DNA of 64,000 nucleotides, taken from the NCBI RefSeq assembly GCF_029255125.1, contig NZ_JAPUVR010000100.1, positions 186,001 to 250,000 on the forward strand. The letters run 5' to 3'. Made by a program: the position numbers and the translations under genes. Shown here piece after piece: positions 19,951 through 31,379 of this stretch. The notes under the pieces were generated by a model. That model was not told where the DNA came from and did not search any database. It was given only the letters and a program-made list of their open reading frames with translations. The stretch's first letter is position 1. Each line of letters starts with the position of its first letter. This DNA comes from Accumulibacter sp. (GTDB taxonomy: Bacteria > Pseudomonadota > Gammaproteobacteria > Burkholderiales > Rhodocyclaceae).

Positions 19951-20027
19951 GGAGTGGTAGTTCAGTTGGTCAGAATACCGGCCTGTCACGCCGGGGGTCG
20001 CGGGTTCGAGCCCCGTCCACTCCGCCA
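19951..20027 (+). tRNA. tRNA-Asp (anticodon GTC)
   Basis: A 77-base cloverleaf with acceptor arms GGAGTGG and CCACTCC, anticodon loop CTGTCAC reading GTC, T-arm GGGTTCGAGCCCC and encoded CCA. It ends 90 bp before the ppiD start. A valT-aspT-ppiD order fits the lon-proximal layout of betaproteobacteria. Confidence 0.96.
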
Positions 20028-20117
20028 ATGCCGAAAAGGGCGAACGCAAGTTCGTTTTTGCTCCGTTTTTTCCCATTTCCGCTGCGTTTTTCGCTGAATC
20101 AGATCGCGAGCCTGCAC

Positions 20118-22010
20118 ATGTTCGACTCCGTCCGCAACAACAAGAGAGCAGTTCAGATATTTCTCGCCTTGATCACGCTGCCGTTCGCGTTCTGGGGGGT
20201 CGATTCGTACGTGCGTAACGTCGGGGCGGGGAGCGATCTGGCCAGCGTTGGCGATTCGAAGATCACCTTGCACAGCTTCGACCAGGCTTGGCGCGCCCAA
20301 CAGGACAGGATGCGACAGCTTCTCGGCGCCAACTACCGGCCGGAGGCGATGAATACGCCCGAAGCCAGGCTGGCCGTGCTCGACGCACTGATCGATCAGC
20401 GCCTGCTGCTGCTCGAGGCGACGAAGAACCATCTGGTGACCGGCGACGAGATGCTGCGCGAGGTGATCGGCCGCATCCCGGCGCTGCAGGAAAACGGCCA
20501 GTTTTCGCTGACGCGCTATCAGTCGGCGCTGGCCGCGCAGGGCATGTCGCAGGCGCAATTCGAGGCGCAGTTGCGGCAGGACCTGACGCTGCAGCAACTG
20601 ATCGGCGCGATCGGCGATACGGCGATCGTCGGCAGCGAAGTCGGTGAGGCGCTCCTCCGCCTGCAAAGTGAAGAGCGGCACATTGCCGAATGGCGGATCA
20701 GCGCGGAGCAATTCGCCGCGCAGGTGAAAATAGATCCGGCGGCGGTGCAGAAGTTCTACGATGAGAATCCGAAACGCTTCGAGACTGCCGAGCAGGCACG
20801 TGCCGAGTATGTGGTTCTTTCGCTCGATTCGCTGCTCGCGCAGACTGTCGTCAGCGAGAGCGAAGTGAGCGCCTGGTATCAGGGACACAAGGAGCGCTAC
20901 CAGCAGGCCGAGGAAAGGCGCGCCAGCCATATCCTGCTGACCGGCGAAGGCGACAAGGCGAAAGCGAAAGCCAAGGCCGAGGAACTGCTGAAAGAAGTGC
21001 AGAAGACACCGGAGCGCTTTGCCGAACTTGCCCGGCAGCACTCGCAGGATCCGGGTTCGGCCGAAAAGGGCGGCGACCTGGGTTTCTTTGCCCGCGGGAT
21101 GATGGTCAAACCCTTTGAAGACGCCGCTTTTGCGTTGCGCGAAAACGAGATTTCGCAGCTCGTCGAGTCCGATTTCGGCTACCACATCATCCGCCGGACA
21201 GGCGTCAAGCCGGGCAAGCTGCGGGCCTTGAACGAAGTGCGCGGTGAAATCGAAGACGAGCTGAAGCGACAGGCGGCGTCGCGGCAGTTTGCCGAGGCTG
21301 CCGAGTCGTTCAGCAACATGGTCTATGAGCAGGCCGACAGCCTGCAGCCGGTAGCCGACAAGTTCAAGCTGAAGATCGAGCAATCGGCGTGGCTGCCGCG
21401 CAATGCCAGCCCCGAGGCGATCGCTGCGCTCGGTCCGCTGGGCAATACCAAGCTGCTGACCGCGCTGTTTGCCGACGATTCGCTGAAGAACAAGCGTAAC
21501 ACCGAAGCCGTCGAGATTGCCCCGAACCGCCTGCTGGCGGCGCGTGTCGTCGAGCACAGGCCGGCCAGCCTGCGGCCGTTTGCTGAAGTCAAGGGCGACA
21601 TCGAAAGCACGCTGCGCGCCGAGGAAGCGGCCGCCCTGGCGCGCAAGACGGGCGAAAGCAGGCTCGCCGAGTTGCGCGCGGGTGACGACAAGCTGCCGTG
21701 GTCGACGGTGCGCAGCATCGGGCGGAACGACGCGCGACAGGTCTCGCAGGAGGCGCTGAAAGCGATTTTCCGTAGCGACGCCAGCAAGCTGCCGGCGTAT
21801 GTCGGCAGCCCGGGCAGCGGCGGCTACACGCTCTACAAGCTCATCAAGGTGAGCCACCCGGACACCACCGACGAGCAGCGGCGACAGGCCGTGCGCCGCG
21901 AGTACGCTGCGCTGCTTGGGCAGGAGGAGTTCCATGCCTACCTGGCCGGTCTGCGTACGCGCTACAAGATCGACATCAACAAGGCAATGCTGGAAAGCAA
22001 GGATCGCTGA
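20118..22010 (+). CDS. ppiD: Peptidyl-prolyl cis-trans isomerase PpiD, inner-membrane periplasmic chaperone
   Basis: A 630-residue membrane-anchored chaperone that helps newly exported proteins at the Sec translocon. The start [10 protein letters not shown] at 20118 gives the family N-terminus, followed by one helix ([22 protein letters not shown]). A SurA-like N-domain follows, then a parvulin domain at about residues 270-365 ([36 protein letters not shown]). The frame stays open to the end of tRNA-Asp, but those residues are not part of the family. lon-ppiD neighbourhood is typical. The stop codon lies in a heptamer repeat. Confidence 0.94.
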   Translation: MFDSVRNNKRAVQIFLALITLPFAFWGVDSYVRNVGAGSDLASVGDSKITLHSFDQAWRAQQDRMRQLLGANYRPEAMNTPEARLAVLDALIDQRLLLLEATKNHLVTGDEMLREVIGRIPALQENGQFSLTRYQSALAAQGMSQAQFEAQLRQDLTLQQLIGAIGDTAIVGSEVGEALLRLQSEERHIAEWRISAEQFAAQVKIDPAAVQKFYDENPKRFETAEQARAEYVVLSLDSLLAQTVVSESEVSAWYQGHKERYQQAEERRASHILLTGEGDKAKAKAKAEELLKEVQKTPERFAELARQHSQDPGSAEKGGDLGFFARGMMVKPFEDAAFALRENEISQLVESDFGYHIIRRTGVKPGKLRALNEVRGEIEDELKRQAASRQFAEAAESFSNMVYEQADSLQPVADKFKLKIEQSAWLPRNASPEAIAALGPLGNTKLLTALFADDSLKNKRNTEAVEIAPNRLLAARVVEHRPASLRPFAEVKGDIESTLRAEEAAALARKTGESRLAELRAGDDKLPWSTVRSIGRNDARQVSQEALKAIFRSDASKLPAYVGSPGSGGYTLYKLIKVSHPDTTDEQRRQAVRREYAALLGQEEFHAYLAGLRTRYKIDINKAMLESKDR

Positions 22011-22034
22011 TCGCTGATCGCTGATCGCTGATCG
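22002..22034 (+). repeat. Short tandem repeat, 7-bp unit GATCGCT, across the ppiD stop codon
   Basis: Four exact copies of GATCGCT followed by GATCG run from 22002 to 22034. The ppiD stop codon (22008-22010) is formed at the junction of the first two copies. Each TGA recurs every seven bases and therefore in all three frames. Repeat-number change would therefore not easily extend the protein. Confidence 0.85.
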
Positions 22035-22171
22035 TTTTCGGAGTCGGGTGGCGCGAGCATTTCGCGCCGGCAGACCCACGTGGCGGCGACCGCCCATCTC
22101 GCCGAACCGGACGCGACGCGCAGGGGAATCCGAGCAGGTCCGTCGCCAAGCGCGGCGCCGCAAGGCCAAAG

Positions 22172-22197
22172 AAAAACCCCGCACTGGCGGGGTTTTT
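22172..22197. terminator. Bidirectional intrinsic terminator between ppiD and groEL
   Basis: A CCCCGC/GCGGGG stem with an ACTG loop is flanked by A5 on the left and T5 on the right. It can end both the plus-strand ppiD transcript and the minus-strand groESL transcript, as expected between convergent genes. Confidence 0.9.
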
Positions 22198-22255
22198 CTC
22201 TTGCTGTGACGGCCTGCGGCCGCAGCCGATGAGCTGCGGCCCCGCCGGCGGCCGA

Positions 22256-24279
<2,024 letters not shown>

Positions 24280-24363
24280 AAAGTCTCTCCTAGGTTTTTC
24301 AGACACATAACGAATTTGCGCAAGGTCTCCGCAGAGTCTGCAGAGGCTGTCGATGCCGGGCTA

Positions 24364-24390
24364 TTAGCACTCGCGGCTAACGAGTGCTAA
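24364..24390 (-). promoter_or_regulatory. CIRCE operator (HrcA-binding) of groESL
   Basis: A perfect TTAGCACTC-N9-GAGTGCTAA inverted repeat, the exact CIRCE consensus bound by the HrcA repressor. It abuts the -10 element of the groESL promoter on the downstream side, so bound HrcA would block initiation. The groES start is 85 bp downstream. Confidence 0.97.
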
Positions 24391-24419
24391 TAATAGGGCC
24401 GGTGGCACATTATTTCAAG
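24390..24419 (-). promoter_or_regulatory. groESL promoter, sigma-70 with overlapping sigma-32 elements
   Basis: On the minus strand TTGAAA, a 17-bp spacer and TATTAT form a good sigma-70 promoter. The same bases read CTTGAA, 15 bp, CCCTATTA, an acceptable RpoH promoter. Dual control by HrcA/CIRCE and sigma-32 is known in some betaproteobacteria. Confidence 0.7.
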
Positions 24420-24420
24420 A

Positions 24421-24645
24421 CCCAGTCTGCGCGCGTGCGCGCCCAGGACCCCGATGGGCGGGAAGGGGGATGCTGGACGGCGCGGCGTCAAGCCGTGTGG
24501 CTCCTCGCCCAGTCGCCGCAACCTTCGGCGGTGCGCCGCGCGCGCGGCAGCGAAATCCCGTTTTGCGAACTCGCGTTTGCTGCCATTCGCGGACATAATG
24601 CGACTTTCCCCGCGCCCCCGTGCAGCTTTATATCAGACCCTTCAC
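24421..24645. other. Intergenic region between the groESL promoter and cas6
   Basis: No protein or RNA gene is recognised here. The region must contain the plus-strand promoter of the cas6-cmr operon, but only weak candidates are visible, such as CATAAT at about 24593 with no well-spaced -35. An in-frame ATG at 24598 could lengthen Cas6 by 16 residues. Confidence 0.5.
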
Positions 24646-25545
24646 ATGCGCTCCGAGCCCTCGATCACGCTCGTTTCCCTCCGCCTGCAGCTCGTTTCCG
24701 ACGGCCTGCGCTTCCCCGCTTTCTCCGGCAGCGTCTGGCATGGCGGCTTCGGCCAGGCGCTCGCCCGCCGCTTTCCGGAAGCGTTTCACCTGCTCTACGG
24801 CGGCCAGGCGGAAACCCGCCTGCACAGCCTGCGCCCGGAGCCCGGCGAGACCTACCCGAGCGGCAGCCGGCTGACCCTCGAACTCTCGCTCTTCGGCCGT
24901 GCCGGCGAACATGTCTGTGCCTGCACGCAGGCCATCGCCCAACTCGGCGAAAGCGGAATCGACCCGGCCGGGCATTACCGGCTGACGCACGCCGCCGTGC
25001 GAACGCCGCTCGGCGACATCGAATACTTCACTGCCGCCGACGGCTTCACCCGGCCGCCGCCGACGACAGACTTCTGCGACTGGCTGCCGGCGCGCCCCGC
25101 CCCAGCGGCGATCGAGCTCACGCTGCTCACCCCCTTGCGCATCAAGGAAGGCGGCGAAATCGTCCGCCAGGCACCCAGTTACGCGCAGCTCCTGCACCGC
25201 CTGATCGGTCGCCTCGAACAACTGGCGCACGTCACCGGCGGCCGGGCGCCGTTTACCGCCGACGAGCGGGCGCAACTCCTGGCCGCCGCGCAGGACGTGC
25301 GACTGACCGACGCCGCGCTGCGCTGGAGCGAAATCGCCCGCCGCTCGGCGCGCACCCATAGCCAAATGCATTTCGGCGGACTGCTCGGCCGGTTGCGTTT
25401 TGCCGGCGAACTCGACTCGACGCTGCCCTGGCTGCTCGCCGGGCAGCACGTGCAGATCGGCGGCAAGAGCGCTTTCGGCTTCGGCGCCTACCGGATTCTC
25501 GGAAGCGACGCCGCCGGCGGGCCGGCCGGCGCTGCCGGCACTTGA
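24646..25545 (+). CDS. cas6: Cas6-family CRISPR pre-crRNA endoribonuclease
   Basis: A 299-residue RAMP protein of the Cas6 type that cuts the CRISPR transcript within each repeat. The N-terminus MRSEPSITLVSLRLQLVSDG forms the first ferredoxin-like strand. The C-terminal half carries the family Gly-rich loop (GGKSAFGFGAYRI, about residues 267-279) after HFGGLLGRLRFAG. The start at 24646 fits the family; an ATG at 24598 is an alternative. A catalytic histidine cannot be assigned safely. The next gene, cmr1, starts 29 bp downstream. This is the first gene of the type III-B locus. Confidence 0.85.
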   Translation: MRSEPSITLVSLRLQLVSDGLRFPAFSGSVWHGGFGQALARRFPEAFHLLYGGQAETRLHSLRPEPGETYPSGSRLTLELSLFGRAGEHVCACTQAIAQLGESGIDPAGHYRLTHAAVRTPLGDIEYFTAADGFTRPPPTTDFCDWLPARPAPAAIELTLLTPLRIKEGGEIVRQAPSYAQLLHRLIGRLEQLAHVTGGRAPFTADERAQLLAAAQDVRLTDAALRWSEIARRSARTHSQMHFGGLLGRLRFAGELDSTLPWLLAGQHVQIGGKSAFGFGAYRILGSDAAGGPAGAAGT

Positions 25546-25574
25546 CCAGAACACGGCCGCAGGGGAGGGAATCG

Positions 25575-27176
25575 ATGGCCAAAGCAGCACCGCAACTCGA
25601 CATCGCCGCGCTGATGCAAGACGTGCAGCGCGCCATGGACGACAGTGCAGCCGTCTGGCAGCGCTACACCTGCCGCTTGCTCACCCCGATGTACGGCGGC
25701 GGCGTCGAGCCGGGGGTGGTCGATCGCCTGATGCCGATCCGCGCCACGGCCATCCGCGGCCAACTGCGCGCCTGGTGGCGGCTGCTCAATCGTCGGCGCA
25801 CCGAGTACTGCCGTGAAGGAAAACCCGACAGCGCTCTGCTCTTCGCCGCCGAGCGGGAGATCTGGGGCGGCCTCGGCGACGAGAAGACGCTGGCGGTGAG
25901 CAAGGTCGTCGTCAAGGTGACGATCCTCTCCTCGCCGGTGCTGGAAGCCGGTGCGCGGCACAAACGAAAGGCAAACGGCAAAGTCGGCGTCCAATGGCTT
26001 GACTGGGCGTCGCCATACGCCATGTTCCCCGCACAGGGAGAAGTGAACAACGGTCAGAGCAAGAAACCGCCCGCGCGGTTTGCGCGCGAGGGATTGCGCT
26101 GGGAAATCCATCTCGGCTTCCGCGAGCTCACGGCGGATTCCGCTCAGTTCAAGAGTGTCGAAGAGGCGTTTCGCTGGTGGGCCACCTTTGGCGGAGTGGG
26201 CGCTCGCACCCGGCGCGGTCTTGGTGCGTTCGAAGTGACTTCCAGCGCAAACGGCGAATTTGCCTATGTTTCCAGCGCCGAAGTCGGCCGATTCGGGCTG
26301 CAACTCCTTCTGCAACCCGCGGTGGACTCGGCACTTGCCGCCTGGCAGTCGGCGGTGTGCGCTCTGCGCTCCTTTCGTCAGCAGCCCGGTGTCGCCCGCG
26401 ACAAATCTGCAGGGGGTGACCCCGGTCGCAGCAGATGGCCGGAAGCCGACGCCATTCGGCGAACCGTGTGCAGCCCATCGCGGCGCCATCCGCCGCGGCA
26501 CGCGGCGGGCGCCGTTTTCCCGCGTGCGGCTTTCGGCCTGCCGATCGTCTTCCATTTCAAAGACGACGACGACCCGCAGGATACCCAGCTCGTTCCGGTG
26601 GTCGACGGTCAACGGCGCGACCGGATGGCCTCGCCGCTGATCGTACGGCCGTATCGCGCGGCATCCGGCAAGTGGCACCCGGCGCTCCTCTGCTTGCCGT
26701 CCGATCACGTATGGACGATGGCCGTGGAACTTGTCAATTCCGGAAGAGCGATGAATCCGCATCTTCCGAAACAGTTTGCGCGCGGCGTCTGGTGGCCGCA
26801 GGTCAGTGATCCTGGGTGGAGCGTGCAGGCAGCCGTGGATCCCAGCCTTCCGCCACACAGAACCGACGCACTGACCGCCTTCCAGAGCAGATTCTCGCCT
26901 GCTGCCCCGAAAAGTCCTGGGTCGGGCGCGAGCGGCAGCCCTCCAGAGCGCGCGGAGGAGCGCTGGCCGAAAGCACGCATCACCGTCAACACGCATAACG
27001 GTACGGTCACGGCCGTGGGTCCGCACCACCGAGAAGCATATGCCTTGCAGGAGATGGGCGAAGACATGCACAAAAAACTCTCGCCATTGGCGAGAAGCAA
27101 GATCGCCCGCGGCTTCTTTCAGGCAGCGGCCATCGTCAAAGGCAAAGAACTCCTGCGTATCGAGGAAGACCAATGA
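25575..27176 (+). CDS. cmr1: Cmr1, type III-B CRISPR RAMP protein
   Basis: A 533-residue RAMP subunit at the head of the Cmr complex, contacting the 3' end of the crRNA and target. The Cmr1 N-terminus is clear (CRLLTPMYGGGVEPG, then MPIRATAIRGQLRAWWRLL). So are the first Gly-rich loop (GGVGARTRRGLGAF) and the central GRSRWPEADAIRR block. The start at 25575 has a GGGGAGGG ribosome-binding site. Length is at the upper end for Cmr1. It overlaps cas10 by the ATGA arrangement. Confidence 0.92.
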   Translation: MAKAAPQLDIAALMQDVQRAMDDSAAVWQRYTCRLLTPMYGGGVEPGVVDRLMPIRATAIRGQLRAWWRLLNRRRTEYCREGKPDSALLFAAEREIWGGLGDEKTLAVSKVVVKVTILSSPVLEAGARHKRKANGKVGVQWLDWASPYAMFPAQGEVNNGQSKKPPARFAREGLRWEIHLGFRELTADSAQFKSVEEAFRWWATFGGVGARTRRGLGAFEVTSSANGEFAYVSSAEVGRFGLQLLLQPAVDSALAAWQSAVCALRSFRQQPGVARDKSAGGDPGRSRWPEADAIRRTVCSPSRRHPPRHAAGAVFPRAAFGLPIVFHFKDDDDPQDTQLVPVVDGQRRDRMASPLIVRPYRAASGKWHPALLCLPSDHVWTMAVELVNSGRAMNPHLPKQFARGVWWPQVSDPGWSVQAAVDPSLPPHRTDALTAFQSRFSPAAPKSPGSGASGSPPERAEERWPKARITVNTHNGTVTAVGPHHREAYALQEMGEDMHKKLSPLARSKIARGFFQAAAIVKGKELLRIEEDQ

Positions 27177-29038
27177 GCACCTGGCTCCTCGAAATCGCCA
27201 TCGGCCCGGTGCAGGGCTTCATCGCCGCCGCGCGGCGCAGTCGCGACCTGTGGGCGGGCAGCCATCTGCTCTCCGAACTCGTCCGCGCGACGGCGCTGCA
27301 TCTGCTCGACAACGGCGCGCAGCTCATCTATCCGCTGGCGGCGCGCGTGCGCAGAGCGTCGCCGGACGAGAACAGCAATCTGTCGAACATCCTGCTGGCG
27401 GAGGTCGACGCGGCGGACGAGGCGGCGGTGCGCGAGCTCGCGCGCGCAGCGCAGGACGAGGCGCGTGCTCATCTGCGTGTCTTCGCCGACAACGCGCTCG
27501 ACGACTGGCAGAGCGGCAGTAACGGCGCACGCATGAGGCTGCGCGAGGACTTCTGGACGCGCCAGGTCGAGGACGCGATCGACAGCTATGCCGCCTGGGC
27601 GCGCGTGGCGGAAGCCGCCGACGCGTCGGGCGACGGGCGAACGCCGTACCGCATCGCCTACGACAAGCTCAAAGGCGCGCTCGCCGCGCGCAGGCACACG
27701 CGCGACTTCGCACCGATGTTCCCGCCGGCAGCGTCCGACAAGGGCGCCGGCATCCCCAAGTGCTCGTTCGACGGCCTGCGCGAATCGGTGTTGCCGGAAC
27801 TGCCCGCCGGCGAGAGCTTCCCGGCCCGCTTCGGCGTCGCTCCCGGTGAGCAGCTCGACGCGCTCGGCTGCATCAAACGCGTTGTCGGGCGCAACGAGCG
27901 CTTTACCGCGCTCAGCCGCTTTGCCGCGCATGGCTGGCTGGGCGGACTCGACGACAAAAGCCGCAGCACGCTCTGCGCCGCCTACAAAAAACTGCTCGAC
28001 CCGGCGCTCAACCTCGCGACGGGCGCCCTCGATACCGCGCACGCCGACTTCCCCTACGACGGTGGCCTGCTCTTTCCCGAACGCATCGCCGTCGCCGAGC
28101 AGGAGCGGCGCGCCGAGCCGGCCGCGCTGGCCGCGCTCGCTGAACTGCGCCGCACGCTGCGCCCGATCTGGCGCGACCACGGTCAGCCGTGTCCCTATGC
28201 GGTGCTCGTCATCGCCGACGGCGACCGCATGGGGCGCCTCGTCGACCGCGCCCGCTCGGCAGAAGAGCATGAGCGGATTTCCCGCGCCGTCGCCGCCTTT
28301 GCCGACCGCGTGCCGGGAATCGCGCGCGAAGTCGCCGGCCAGTGCGTCTTTGCCGGCGGCGACGACCTCACGCTCTACTTCCCGCTCGCCGGCGTCGTCC
28401 ACGGCGCCTTCGATCTGCACGACGCCTTCACCGAGGCGCTGGCCGAAGTCGTCGGCGCGCTGCCGCCGCCGGCGGACGGCGCACCGCCGCCGACCTTGCG
28501 CGTCGGCGCGGCGATCTGCCACGTGCTCGAACCGCTCGCCGTCATCCGGCAGCGCGCCGCCGACGCCGAGCGCCTGGCCAAGGGCGAAGGCGGCCCGGCG
28601 GCGCCCGGCAATGCGCTCGGCCTGCTGCTCAGCCTGCGCAGCGGACCGCAAGTCGGCCTGCGCCTGTGTTTCGCCGACGCACACGGGCGCGCCGCGCTCG
28701 ATCATTGGCAAGCCGCCTACGCCGCGCACCGGCTGCCCGGCCGCCTCGCCTTCGACACGCGCGCCATTGGCCTGCACTGCCGGGCGATCGGCGCCGGAGC
28801 CGGCGTCGCCGAAGGCGAATTCCTCCGTCTGCTGGCGCGCGCCCGCCAGGGCGGCGGCGGCGAGCGGATCGACGACGCGACGCGCAACTGGCTGGCCGAG
28901 CGGCAGGCGGCGCTCGCCCCGCTCGCCGGCGCCGACGACCCCGGCGCCCTGCACCGGCTGGGCGACGAGCTCATCCTCGCGCGCTGGTTGGCGGCCCGCT
29001 CGGCAGCCGAAATCGGCGCTTTTCTGGAAAGCCATTGA
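27173..29038 (+). CDS. cmr2: Cas10/Cmr2, type III-B large subunit with GGDD cyclase motif
   Basis: A 621-residue Cas10-family protein. On target RNA binding the palm domains of this family turn ATP into cyclic oligoadenylate. The second palm carries an intact GGDD at residues 395-398 (VFAGGDDLTLYF), the catalytic motif. The first has VLVIADGDRMGRLV. An N-terminal WLLEIAIGPVQGFI-AAARRSRDLWAG block is typical of Cmr2. No HD nuclease domain is visible, and the protein is shorter than most Cmr2 (about 800-1000 aa). DNA cleavage by Cas10 is therefore unlikely and signalling is the probable output. It overlaps cmr1 and cmr3. Confidence 0.92.
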   Translation: MSTWLLEIAIGPVQGFIAAARRSRDLWAGSHLLSELVRATALHLLDNGAQLIYPLAARVRRASPDENSNLSNILLAEVDAADEAAVRELARAAQDEARAHLRVFADNALDDWQSGSNGARMRLREDFWTRQVEDAIDSYAAWARVAEAADASGDGRTPYRIAYDKLKGALAARRHTRDFAPMFPPAASDKGAGIPKCSFDGLRESVLPELPAGESFPARFGVAPGEQLDALGCIKRVVGRNERFTALSRFAAHGWLGGLDDKSRSTLCAAYKKLLDPALNLATGALDTAHADFPYDGGLLFPERIAVAEQERRAEPAALAALAELRRTLRPIWRDHGQPCPYAVLVIADGDRMGRLVDRARSAEEHERISRAVAAFADRVPGIAREVAGQCVFAGGDDLTLYFPLAGVVHGAFDLHDAFTEALAEVVGALPPPADGAPPPTLRVGAAICHVLEPLAVIRQRAADAERLAKGEGGPAAPGNALGLLLSLRSGPQVGLRLCFADAHGRAALDHWQAAYAAHRLPGRLAFDTRAIGLHCRAIGAGAGVAEGEFLRLLARARQGGGGERIDDATRNWLAERQAALAPLAGADDPGALHRLGDELILARWLAARSAAEIGAFLESH

Positions 29039-30351
29039 TGAACCCGACCCCCCGCGCCGAACACTCCCCGCCGGCGTCCACCGCGCCGACGATGTACGAC
29101 TACCTGATCGTCCCGCGCGCACCGCTCGTCTTCCGCTCCGGCCGGCCATTCGGCGTCGGCGGCCGCGACGCCGCGCATTTCCCCTGGCCCTCGTCGCTCG
29201 CCGGCCTGCTGCGCACGCAAGTGCTCGACGACCGCAGCGAAGCGTACGCCGCGGCGCACGCCGCCACTGCCGCCGGCGATACCGGCGATACCGGCGACAC
29301 CGGCGCTCCGCCGCCGTGGCCGGGCACGGTCGACCGCGAACAACAACGGGCGCTGCGCGCGCTCGCCGCGCACGGGCCGCTGCTCGCCCACTGCTGCGCC
29401 GGAAAGATCACGCCGATGCTGCCCCGGCCGGCCGACGCGGTGCTCCTCGCCGACGCGCACGGCGCCGGCGCCTACCAGCGGCTGCAGCCCGGCGCGCTGC
29501 CGGCCGGCTGCGGCTGCGACCTGCCGACCGGGCTGCGCCCGCTGCTCCTGCCGCCCGGCGCCGGCAAGGGCAAGGTGCAGCCTGGCCCGCGCTTCTGGCC
29601 GCTGTCCACCGTGCTCGCCTGGCGACGCGGCGCAAGCGTCGCGCTCCCCGCGCACGACGAACCACCGAGCGAAACCCGCACGCACGTTGCACTGGCGCGC
29701 AACACGCTGGCCGCCGACCCCGGCCGCCTCTTCCAGAGCGACGGACTCGACTTCTCGCCGCGCCGGCGGGCCGACCGTCACGGCTTCACCGTCGAACAAT
29801 GGATCTTCCTCGCCCGCTTTGCCCAGGACATCGCTCCGCGCTGGGTCACCTTTGGCGGCGAACGGCGGCTGTCGTGGCTCGACACCGCGCCGCGCGAAGT
29901 GCTCGCCGCGCCGCCCGAGCACCTTGCCGCCCTCGCCGGCGCGCGCCGCCTGACGCTCAGCCTCGCCACCCCGGCGCTCTTCGCCGCCGGCTGGCGGCCC
30001 GCCTGGCTGAATGACGATCTTTGCGGCTGCCCGCCCGCCTGCCCCGCCCTGCAGCTCCGCCTGGTTGCCGCCGCCGTCGACGGCTGGCTCTCCGTCTCCG
30101 GCTGGGACCTCGTCGCCGCCGGAGACGGCGCCGGCCGCCCCACCGCCGGCGCCAAAGCCGCCCGCAAAGCGGTTCCCGCCGGCGCCACCTACTGGTTCGA
30201 AGTCATCGGCGCCCCACCCGACGACTGGGCAGAACGCCTCTGGCTGGCGCCGATCGCCGACGACGAACAGGATCGCCGCGACGGCTTCGGCCTGGTCATC
30301 CCCGGTCTCTGGCCAACCCCGCAACAACAAGGAGAAGAAAGCGCATGCTGA
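29038..30351 (+). CDS. cmr3: Cmr3, type III-B CRISPR RAMP protein
   Basis: A 437-residue RAMP that binds the 5' tag of the crRNA next to Cmr2. The Cmr3 opening (PRAPLVFRSGRPFGVGG, then FPWPSSLAGLLRTQ) is clear. Later blocks include GKITPMLPRP, RTHVALA and FLARFAQ. A short GDT triplet repeat (GDTGDTGDTG, about residues 80-89) sits in a variable loop. The start overlaps the cas10 stop as TGATG, and the end overlaps cmr4 by seven bases. The whole cmr set is tightly coupled. Confidence 0.88.
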   Translation: MNPTPRAEHSPPASTAPTMYDYLIVPRAPLVFRSGRPFGVGGRDAAHFPWPSSLAGLLRTQVLDDRSEAYAAAHAATAAGDTGDTGDTGAPPPWPGTVDREQQRALRALAAHGPLLAHCCAGKITPMLPRPADAVLLADAHGAGAYQRLQPGALPAGCGCDLPTGLRPLLLPPGAGKGKVQPGPRFWPLSTVLAWRRGASVALPAHDEPPSETRTHVALARNTLAADPGRLFQSDGLDFSPRRRADRHGFTVEQWIFLARFAQDIAPRWVTFGGERRLSWLDTAPREVLAAPPEHLAALAGARRLTLSLATPALFAAGWRPAWLNDDLCGCPPACPALQLRLVAAAVDGWLSVSGWDLVAAGDGAGRPTAGAKAARKAVPAGATYWFEVIGAPPDDWAERLWLAPIADDEQDRRDGFGLVIPGLWPTPQQQGEESAC

Positions 30352-31379
30352 CCCAGATCTTTCACCTGCACGCCCTGAGCGCGCTGCACGTCGGCAGCGG
30401 CCAGGCGCTCGGCGCCGTCGACCTGCCGGTGGCGCGCGCCCGCGCGACCCACCTGCCGATCGTCCCCGGCTCGGCGCTGAAAGGCGTCCTGCGCGACGAA
30501 TTCGCCGCCGACGAGCGGCAGCAGAAGACACTCCTGACGCTCTTCGGACCGCCGAGCATCGACTCCGGCGACGCCGCCTACGCCGGCGCGCTGGCTTTCG
30601 GCGACGCGCAGCTCCTGCTCCTGCCGGTGCGCTCGCTGGCCGGCATCGTCGCTTTCGTCACCTGCCCCTTCGTCCTCGCGCGCTACGCCGAAGACCTGCG
30701 CCGCGAAACGCTCGCCGCGCCGACGGCGGCGGCCGCCGGCGGCGCAGTCGGCGTCGTCCCCGCAGCGCCGACCGTCCGCGAACCCCCCGCCGTTCCGCCG
30801 GTCGACGAGCAGCAGGCGCTCGTCTGCCAAAGCACGAAGATCATCGCCCAGCACAAACCCGGCACACTCGTCGTGCTCGAAGACCTCGACCTGCGGGCGA
30901 GCGGCCAGAACGCCGGCCCGCACGGCGCCGCGCCGGGGGCCGACGCCTGGGCCGAACGGATCGCCGCCCGCGTCCATCCCGGCGACAAGAAATGGCAGGC
31001 GCTGCTCGGCGAACGCTTCGCCATCATTTCCGACGCCGACTTCTCATTCCTCGCCGACACGGCGACCGAGGTACGCGCGCGCATCCGGATCGACGACTCG
31101 CGTGGCGTCGTCGACAACGGCGCGCTGTGGTACGAAGAAAACCTGCCGGCGGAGACCGTCCTCTGGGGCCAGATCGCCGCCGGCCCGGCGCGCGACGGCC
31201 AGCCGCTCGCCGCCGCGCAGACGCTCGCCGCCTTCCGCGCCGGTCTGGCCGGCAACGGGCACGGCGCACTGACGCTGCAGATCGGCGGCAAGGCGACGAT
31301 CGGGCGCGGCCTCGTCCGCTTCGTCCTGCCGCCCGCGGCGGACAAGGCTGCCGGCGGCGGCAGGGGGGACAAACGATGA
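30345..31379 (+). CDS. cmr4: Cmr4, type III-B backbone RAMP and target-RNA ribonuclease
   Basis: A 344-residue backbone subunit that lines the crRNA and cuts target RNA at 6-nt intervals. The N-terminal blocks ALSALHVGSGQALGAVDLPVAR and LPIVPGSALKGVLRDEF are typical. The aspartate in AVDLPV is the likely catalytic residue by family comparison. The C-terminal Gly-rich loop (IGGKATIGRGLVRF) is intact. The central region (about residues 125-150) is Ala/Pro-rich and probably the variable thumb. The frame is open 324 bases upstream within cmr3, but the homologous N-terminus is at 30345. Confidence 0.92.
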   Translation: MLTQIFHLHALSALHVGSGQALGAVDLPVARARATHLPIVPGSALKGVLRDEFAADERQQKTLLTLFGPPSIDSGDAAYAGALAFGDAQLLLLPVRSLAGIVAFVTCPFVLARYAEDLRRETLAAPTAAAAGGAVGVVPAAPTVREPPAVPPVDEQQALVCQSTKIIAQHKPGTLVVLEDLDLRASGQNAGPHGAAPGADAWAERIAARVHPGDKKWQALLGERFAIISDADFSFLADTATEVRARIRIDDSRGVVDNGALWYEENLPAETVLWGQIAAGPARDGQPLAAAQTLAAFRAGLAGNGHGALTLQIGGKATIGRGLVRFVLPPAADKAAGGGRGDKR

